DNA of 64,000 bases from Todiramphus chloris collaris (lineage: Eukaryota; Chordata; Aves; Coraciiformes; Alcedinidae), in the NCBI GenBank assembly GCA_025345505.1, contig JANVCC010000018.1, forward strand, positions 53,373,411-53,437,410, given 5' to 3'. Positions 57,303-64,000 of this stretch are shown here, piece by piece. Numbering within the stretch: position 1 is the first letter of the stretch; every line of letters starts with the position of its first letter. Under the pieces are notes generated by a model, which had not been told where the DNA came from, made no database searches, and saw only the letters and a list, made by a program, of their open reading frames with translations. Made by a program: the position numbers and the translations under genes.

Positions 57303-57859
57303 TGTTGTGGTTTAACCCCAGCTTGGAATTAGACACCACACAGCTGCTTGCTCACTCCTGTCCAAGTGGGATGAAGAAGACAATTAAGGGGAGGGAGGAA
57401 GTTTAGCCTCATGGGTTTAAGATAAAGACAGTTTAATAGGACAGAGAAGAAAGGAAAAACAATATTATTAACAATAATAATAATTATAAAAATAAACAGA
57501 AGTGTCGATGCACAATACAATTGACTGATGCCCAGCCAGTCCCTGAGTCGCAGTGCACCTCGGACAACTTCCTCCAGTTTATATACTGGACATGATGTCA
57601 TATGGTATGAACAAATCCTTTGGTCTGTTTGGGTCAGCTGCCCTGGACATGTCCCCTCCCAGCTTCTTCTGCACCCCCAGCCTCCTTGATGGCAGGGCAG
57701 TATGAGAATATGTAAAGTCTTTGATTTGGTATAAATACTGCCCAGCAACAACTAAAACATAAGTGTGTTATCAACATTATTCTCATACTAAATGCAAAAC
57801 ACAACATTGTACCAGTTACTAGGATGAAAATTAACCTTACTCAATTTGAGATCAGGACA
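57303..57859 (-). mobile_element. Solo LTR of an avian endogenous retrovirus (ERVL/ERVK-like)
   Basis: The plus strand opens TGTTGTGGTTTAACCCCAGC and closes …GAGATCAGGACA, so on the minus strand the element runs from TGTCCTGA to GCTGGGGTTAAACCACAACA, with TG…CA ends. I recognise this LTR type from many non-galliform birds. On the minus strand a TATA-like CAGTATATAAACTGG (57575-57589) is followed about 145 nt later by an ATTAAA polyadenylation signal (57432-57437), which fixes the orientation. It is 557 bp with no internal retroviral region on either side, hence a solo LTR left by recombination. No clear target-site duplication is visible (CACCC/CAGAC). It lies in intron 1 in the same sense as MAN1A1. 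A fossil; assignment to ERVL versus ERVK is uncertain. Confidence 0.85.
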
Positions 57860-59604
57860 CAGACTTCTTGAAGAACCCTTTCCTACTCTGAAGGAAGTAA
57901 TCTATATGATTTCCCCCAGATAGTCCACTAATAAAACCGCGGCATACTTTGGTAAGAAAGACATCATATCTTCCCTTCTCTCATATTAAATGAAGAGCAT
58001 TCCTTTAAACTTGGCTAAGTAACTTGTATTTTTCCTCAGCTCATGAGAAAATGAAAGCCATTGCAGAAAACTGCTGGAGGACATGTGCTCACTACTGCAA
58101 AGGCTCTAAAGACGTTTAGTAACTCAATACAACAAAAGCAGCTCCTGGTGAACTTTTACAACTGAACTCTACTTACCGGAAAATCATCTATAACCTGATT
58201 TGCCTGAGTGGATTGTGATGGCCTCACCGTGCAACAACATTCTTTGCTATAATCCTCTTGTAATACAGCGAACACCACCTCTAAATGGTAGAGCTTTCAA
58301 TTTTAAGGATAAATACTTGAGCTGCAACTCACTACTGAGTCAGAAGAGGAGAATTCAACCTTACTGAGAAATTGCCCTGGGAGTGACCCACTTCCTATAC
58401 TGTTGGTTTTTTCCAGACTCTGGCCTATATGGCCTGCTTGGAGCATAGAACTCTCCCTGCAGGCAGACAGAAGAAAACAGGAGAATCTCAAGTAGATCTC
58501 ACTTTATTTGAAACAACTTTTGCTATTATTCTGAAGGCTCCAGAATACAAACTAAAGCAACTAATGTGACCATTAAATAGTCAAGTTTGTATTGAACAGT
58601 TATACTTCAAAATTCTTGATAAAGGATAAAAAAACCCCAGAGAATACATTTTTAACGTGTTAGTTTAGTGGCCAGAATTATGACTTTTGAACAATTGAAA
58701 TTTACACTAAGTTAGCCAACAGGATAACCCAAAGTTAAGAGTGTTAAGGAAATCGTGTAGCTGAACAGCTCATTTATAACCAGTGAGACAAACAAGGGGA
58801 CGGGGGGTGGGGAGAAGTAACACAAATAAGTTAAATGAACATTCCTTATTATGGAATAAGATCAAATATTTCACAAGCCCATCTATACTATGTTTCTCAA
58901 AGCATACCACATAAATTATTAAATATAGTTGCCATTCATATTAGTTCATACACAATGTTCCCAAGGAATTACACAGCAATCATGGTCTACAACAGACAAA
59001 GATTATTGCTAGGCAACTACAACACACACTAATGTGACAGGATATTTGGCCAGGAGGACTGTTTTGCTATACACCCATGGTACTGTTACAAATTTAACAG
59101 TGAGCAGTGGGTTACAAAAAGTAACAGCAAAGCTACAGTCACCATGGTAGTTTTGTAGTTGCTCTAGGCACAAGGAAGATACCACAAGCAATACTAAGAA
59201 CAAATTCATACACATCAGGTACTTACAGGTATGTTTTGCAGATAATACAAGGTAGAGAAAATGGACTTGAAATTCATAAAACATAAGCTTGAAGTGAGCA
59301 ATTTTGACGATAAAAAGAGATAACCAGATGTGCAGGACTACCAAACTGAAACATTATTAGTCTCTACCAAAACCTCCAGACCAAGTACTCATAATATGAT
59401 CCACTTTACTTCCTTTGTTTAACCTGCTTCTGTTTTTCTCTCTCCTCTTTACTAAGAATATCACTTACTCCACACAGGTGATTAAACGAGACGATACAAA
59501 ATAGCCTAGAAGGTAGTTAACTGAAGAGAAAGCAAAAGAAATCAGTCAATGTGAAAATACAAGTGGACAGTGTAGCAGCATCTACAGAGTATCCTTTCCA
59601 GTTT

Positions 59605-59830
59605 AACACTTGAAATCTTCACCAGTGATCTGGAAGAAAATTAAAGGAACCTACAGCTAGGGAGATTTGTGGATGATTAACTAAGGTGACTGATTACCTA
59701 GTATATCAGAACAGAGCGATATAAAGCACAGTGCTGTCTACATCACCCCTGGGTAATGCACAGTAGGTCCATTCAAACAGCATGCTTCTTAATATCTAAC
59801 AAAGCAAAGGTATGTGCACACAAATAAGAA
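59605..59830 (+). mobile_element. Decayed CR1-like internal fragment
   Basis: TTTAACA…ATCTTCACCAGTGATCTGG and the following GAAGAAAATT resemble the CR1 segment that encodes NIFISDLDE, just before the FADD box. Further on, AGGTGACTGATTACC and AACAAAGCAAAGGTATG recall the next CR1 blocks (GG-GTGGCTGATTCACC; TTCAACAAAGCAAAGTGC). No frame is kept. The right border is vague. This would be an old CR1 piece without its 3' tail, antisense to MAN1A1. Confidence 0.45.
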
Positions 59831-60438
59831 AAGGCGATTACATTAGAGAATGTAGTAGTGCCTCAGGGGTGCAGGGGAAGAGCAGAATAAAAAAAGACAT
59901 CAAAGGATGAATAAGTTTATAAGAGTTTCCAGGGTGTCACTGCAGGGAGGGAGAACTGCTGTGGATGACAAGCTTATTAGCACAGCTCTCTGACTGAGTT
60001 TATGTGGCCATATGGTTTAAGAACCACAACTGGCTTATGGCCAGACTGTTTGGAGGGTGGGCCAAAAGAAACTTTTACTTGTCTATCCCAGGCTTTTAGA
60101 CATGGCTTATATTTTGGCTAAAAGAGTCTGAAATAGAATGCAGACAGGATGCCAGAATCAATGCATCTTGGTGTATTTAACAGTTTGTTTACAGCTTTCC
60201 TCCCTTCCCTTGTGTACTAAGTTTGAGGTTGGTTCTCCAGAACATCCTCTTCCTTGACATCAAATGTATTTGGAGATATATATACAAAACCATGTATACA
60301 TACATAGATGTGAAACAGCTGACGATTTGTGAGCATATTATACAGAACATTACACAGAGGAAAGTTTGAGATGTGTCCTAATGCACAGTCTATAACAGGA
60401 TGGAAGCCAGGTCCCTGACTCTTCTTGAATTCAATTGA

Positions 60439-60456
60439 TTTTTTTTTTTTTTTTTT
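60439..60456. repeat. Poly(T) run, 18 bases
   Basis: Eighteen consecutive T, 132 bases left of the solo LTR duplication. It could be the A-tail of a minus-strand retroposon, but no recognisable source follows. Confidence 0.95.
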
Positions 60457-60582
60457 CCTGGCTCTGTGTTGTATTCTGAATGAAAGGAAACTGTGGCAAA
60501 GCATAGGACAAAAATAGAAGATATGGAAAGATGAGCTATGAGGTGACCTCAGGTAATGCTACACATCAGCTCCCTCTCCTAT

Positions 60583-60587
60583 AATAG
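60583..60587. repeat. Target-site duplication, left copy (AATAG)
   Basis: AATAG immediately before the TGTCCTGG end of the solo LTR; identical to 61393-61397. Confidence 0.88.
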
Positions 60588-61392
60588 TGTCCTGGTTTGA
60601 GTGAGGGCAGAGCTGATTCTGTTCAGTAATTTTACTTTCAGCTCAGTTCTTCACACTAACTGGACTGTCTGAAGTTAGCAGCCTGTTCTCACAGACAGTG
60701 TCTGCTTCCAGCAGTGATAACACCCCATGTTTAGAGTTACTACCAAGGGTTGGTGTGCAGACCAAGGCCACTGCTGGGTCTTATGTGCCACACTGGGGGG
60801 TGCAGAAAGTGAAAGGCTGCACCTGCAGGGAGGAGCGGACAGGACAAGTGACCCTAAACTGACCAGCGAGGGATTCCAGCCCATATACAGCATATTTGGT
60901 TTAGAGCTGTGGGATCCAAAGGGCCTCTGGGCTTCTCTCCCCTCTTGTACTGCCTTGCCAGCTCTTGCTTGGCTTGGCTCGGGTCCTCTTTCGGTTCCTT
61001 CCTCGGAGCACCCAAGGAGGCCTCTGTCCATTCCACCTTCAATCTGATCTGCGTGTTTCTGAACCCAGTACCAGAATCCAGCTCCTGAACACAGCTCCCG
61101 TCTGCTGCGGGGCCCAGTCTGGGGTTGCTCCAGTGCCTCCACAGCATCAGTAATGACAGTGATGTAATTACCATCAGAGGGGTTGGGTTCAATACTGGGT
61201 TCGCATATATTTGTATATATTCCATTTTTATTATTATTAATTTCCTTTTCATTAAAGCTGTTCTAGTTTCCTTTTCTAATCGCTAAGTCTCTCTCCCTTA
61301 TTCCCTTTCTCTTCCCCCCTGGGGAGGGAGGGGGGTTAACAGAGAGCGTCTGTTATAGGTCTAAGGGGCTGCCCTGACCCTAAACCATGACA
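60588..61392 (+). mobile_element. Solo LTR of a second avian endogenous retrovirus type, with 5-bp target-site duplication
   Basis: The element begins TGTCCTGGTTTGAGTGAGGG and ends …CCCTAAACCATGACA. The termini form an imperfect inverted repeat (TGTCCTGGTT/AACCATGACA). It is flanked by a perfect 5-bp duplication, AATAG at 60583-60587 and 61393-61397, so both borders are exact. Length is 805 bp. An AT-rich TATA-like stretch (about 61205-61222) and ATTAAA (61251-61256) near the 3' side suggest plus orientation, antisense to MAN1A1. There is no gag, pol or env sequence next to it, so it is a solo LTR. The intact duplication suggests a fairly young insertion. A 5-bp duplication fits ERVL or some ERV1 families; I cannot name the subfamily. 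Confidence 0.9.
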
Positions 61393-61397
61393 AATAG
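61393..61397. repeat. Target-site duplication, right copy (AATAG)
   Basis: AATAG directly after the ATGACA end of the solo LTR; identical to 60583-60587. The pair marks a single integration event. Confidence 0.88.
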
Positions 61398-64000
61398 TTC
61401 ACCACCCAGCAAGTGTCATAAACTAGGATTTCTTTTTCTTGCACAAGTGTAGAATAGAATCTTGGTCTTTCTTCCAGAAGAAGTCACATTTTTGTGTATC
61501 TGAAATGAAGTATGAAAATTAATACAGGATATTTATATTTTTAAGGGGTTTCTTAATGTGATGAAAAGTCAGCATATATAAATTATAATGAATATCCCTT
61601 CAATTAAAGTGAAAATGTTCAAAAAATTTCATCTATTACTGTCAGAAACCTACTCTTTAGGGCTACTTTGTATTAATGTGGAAAAGAAATTCTTTTACAT
61701 ATGTGTATTTGAACTTCACTCAGCTCCACCTTGGTCTTTTAGACTCTTCATTTTTTTCAGTCAGTGAGGCAAATTTGTTTTGTCAGTTATTGTAAGTTGA
61801 AGAAGTTCAGTCAAAGCAGATGTATTCTATAAAATCTTCCTCCAGTTTGTCACTTTATACTCAAAATTCCAGCCAAAAATACAGAAATATCAGCTGTCAC
61901 AGTTTTTCTTAATCTGGCCATTAGGAACAGTCCAGATTTTCTTAAAATGGGGACCAGATACATTATAACATTAAATATGCAATTAAAAAAAAAAAAATTT
62001 ATAAAAAGCACCGGGTTTTTTTTTTCCAGATCTGTATGCATATATATTGTAAACTAATAACTCTGAACAGTTATTCTCAATATATTCAAGAATATTTACA
62101 AGTTTGAGAAACATCAATGTTTTGACTAGAGCTGTAGGTTTCTTAGCACATTGTTTCAAAAGCTGACTCAGATTTTAAAAGTGTTTTCCTTTATTTAAAG
62201 TTCACTGAAAAGGTTCCTATGCAATATCATTAGCAATTTGAAGTGTCAAGAGTGATTAATTATTAAAGTGTGCTATGCCAAAACATGAAACTCTTACACA
62301 AGTGCTGGCAAAGCCTCAGCAATGCTAACATTTTTTATTTCAGTCACTATTCCCAGCTGGTAAGAGTGGGAAAAGAAACAATACTTTCAGTTCTCTCTAG
62401 ATCTAGCTTTTCTTTTGTGTAACATGAAACAATGCTGTGGTATTTCCAGAATACTCTTCTAATCTGCAGTATCTTGTACATCTGTACATTTCAGAGCCAG
62501 CTCTCATATTTTAATAGAGTTCAATGAATTTTTCCTCCACTGCTCATCTCTACTTTCCGTGGAAATCTTTGGCATTCACCACGTTTCTGGCATCCATCCA
62601 GCTCAGTGACATGTTTTGTTATGAACAACTTTCTTTTGTTTGTTTGAACATGCCACCTACTGATTTGATATTTCCACACCTTACAAAGGGTATTGTTCTC
62701 CACAAGGAACAATAAATCCTTGTTCATGCCATCCATGACACTTTTTACAGGCCTCTATGTATTCTGCTGAAAAGTTTTCAACCTTTACTACTTGAGTTTA
62801 AATCCACCAGTTCTGTGTATTAACTTAGAAGTGTATCTATCGAGCCACTATGTGCCAGTTTAAATTTAGGCATGTTAGACCTTATTCGCTATTTCAAACT
62901 GCAATGATCATCTGCAAGGGAATCCTTCTGGGTTTGTGGAACAGCTTGTGGTTTGCCCAACTGCTTGTGATTTGCCATCCACGTAGCTACTTCAAGTAAC
63001 TTATTAGTGCTGCTAAACCGTCACTGTGGTCACTTGACTTTGCAGCCCTGTAGTAAGTACTTTGAGATCACGGCTTCAGCAGCAATGGATCCCTGTGAGA
63101 GGCCACTAGTAACCCTGAAAAATGCTTCTTGAAAATCTGAAAAGACAATAAACTTGTCTTCATACTGATCAACTTCTTTGAGAAAACAGCAGTTGCGCAG
63201 TATGACCACTCACTTATGCTGTGTTGAGTCATTCATCCACATATTTGATAATGTTATTCTTTAGATGACTTTCTATTAGTTTAGTTGTGAAAGATGTCAG
63301 GCTTGCTTCCAAAATTAAGAACACATACTGAAATTCAAAATTCCAAAGAGTCCAGCAGCAACAGTGAAGAGAAACAAGATGAGAGTGTAGAGAGAGAGAT
63401 GATGAAGGTTTTCAATTTAAAATTAACATATGGCTTAAATACATGTACAATAAATTTTCTAGAGCTATATTAATAAAATTATGTTTAAAAATCCACATTG
63501 TTGCACACTGCAAGACAGTTTTGAACATGAATTTTGTCAGGCTTTAAAAATCTTCATATACCTCAATACTCTGTACAAGAAACTACAAAAAAACCCCAAC
63601 CATTTTCAAGTGGGAGGAACAAGATCTTGCTAAATTACAGTACTTTGGCTTTGCAGATTGTATTTATTAAATGCCTCCCTTTTCCCCCTCCAGAAAAGGT
63701 CCTTTTTCAATTGCAGACTAATTATACTATGCCCACAAGTTACAATATTATTAAACTGGCAGTACTGCACATGAAGTACAGTCACAGATAATTTAAAAAG
63801 CCCTTTAGTAACATGCATTTAAGTGCAGAAAACACTTCTAGAAAGATCTCTGAGGTTATGCAGCAATGCTCATTGGGTTTAAAATGAGTACAGAAGGCTT
63901 GGAGAGGAATAGCTTGTGGGTTGGTCGGCTGGTGGTGGGGTGCTGTGAAAAAAATTGGCAAAATTGTGATTTTTGCCACTCCACACTAGGAGGGTAGATT

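Noticed and set aside
57329-57751. 140-codon open frame on the minus strand
   Set aside because: Entirely within the solo LTR at 57303-57859 and not protein-like.
60675-61142. 155-codon open frame on the minus strand, with overlapping 132- and 106-codon frames
   Set aside because: All lie inside the solo LTR at 60588-61392; the peptide has no recognisable domain and LTRs are normally non-coding.

Overview
The window reads as one stretch of a bird genome, almost all of it intron. The bird call rests on 3' ends of CR1 LINEs, most of them cut short at the 5' side, and on two solo LTRs of types I associate with avian endogenous retroviruses. There is no sign of mammalian SINEs or L1. The second LTR type is one I remember from many Neoaves rather than from chicken, so a non-galliform bird is my inference. 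Base composition is AT-rich throughout, with no CpG island, operon or bacterial-style gene packing.

The only host gene I can support is MAN1A1 (Golgi mannosyl-oligosaccharide 1,2-alpha-mannosidase IA, glycoside hydrolase family 47), on the minus strand. Three consecutive internal exons are visible: 55635-55750, 43474-43555 and 18849-18943. They correspond to roughly residues 234-330 of the mammalian protein and have canonical GT/AG borders. I call them exons 2, 3 and 4, assuming one large first exon as in mammals. The first exon and promoter would lie beyond base 64000, and the next exon and 3' end before base 1. The introns are long: at least 8.2 kb, 12.1 kb, 24.5 kb and at least 18.8 kb. 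The middle exon is 82 nt where reading phase demands 81. An extra base in a 4-base homopolymer breaks the frame, which is either an assembly error or a real lesion.

Layout, left to right: 1-18848 is intron 4, with one CR1 tail (3925-4300) and simple repeats. 18849-18943 is exon 4. 18944-43473 is intron 3, with a 3-copy AT-rich tandem repeat near 22.9 kb, a GC-richer unclassified block at 25.6-26.4 kb, CR1 scraps at 30.3 and 38.2 kb, a long AC microsatellite at 40.5 kb and a hairpin cluster at 41.9 kb. 43474-43555 is exon 3. 43556-55634 is intron 2, with a 1-kb CR1 piece (47231-48258) that retains recognisable reverse transcriptase coding sequence, and a nested inverted repeat at 54.1 kb. 55635-55750 is exon 2. 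55751-64000 is intron 1, with two solo LTRs in opposite orientation (57303-57859 and 60588-61392) and a decayed CR1 piece near 59.6 kb.

I found no new multi-gene system. The observations most worth checking are the frame-breaking base in exon 3, the nested foldback at 54.1 kb, the hairpin pair at 41.9 kb, and the sense-oriented LTR in intron 1.
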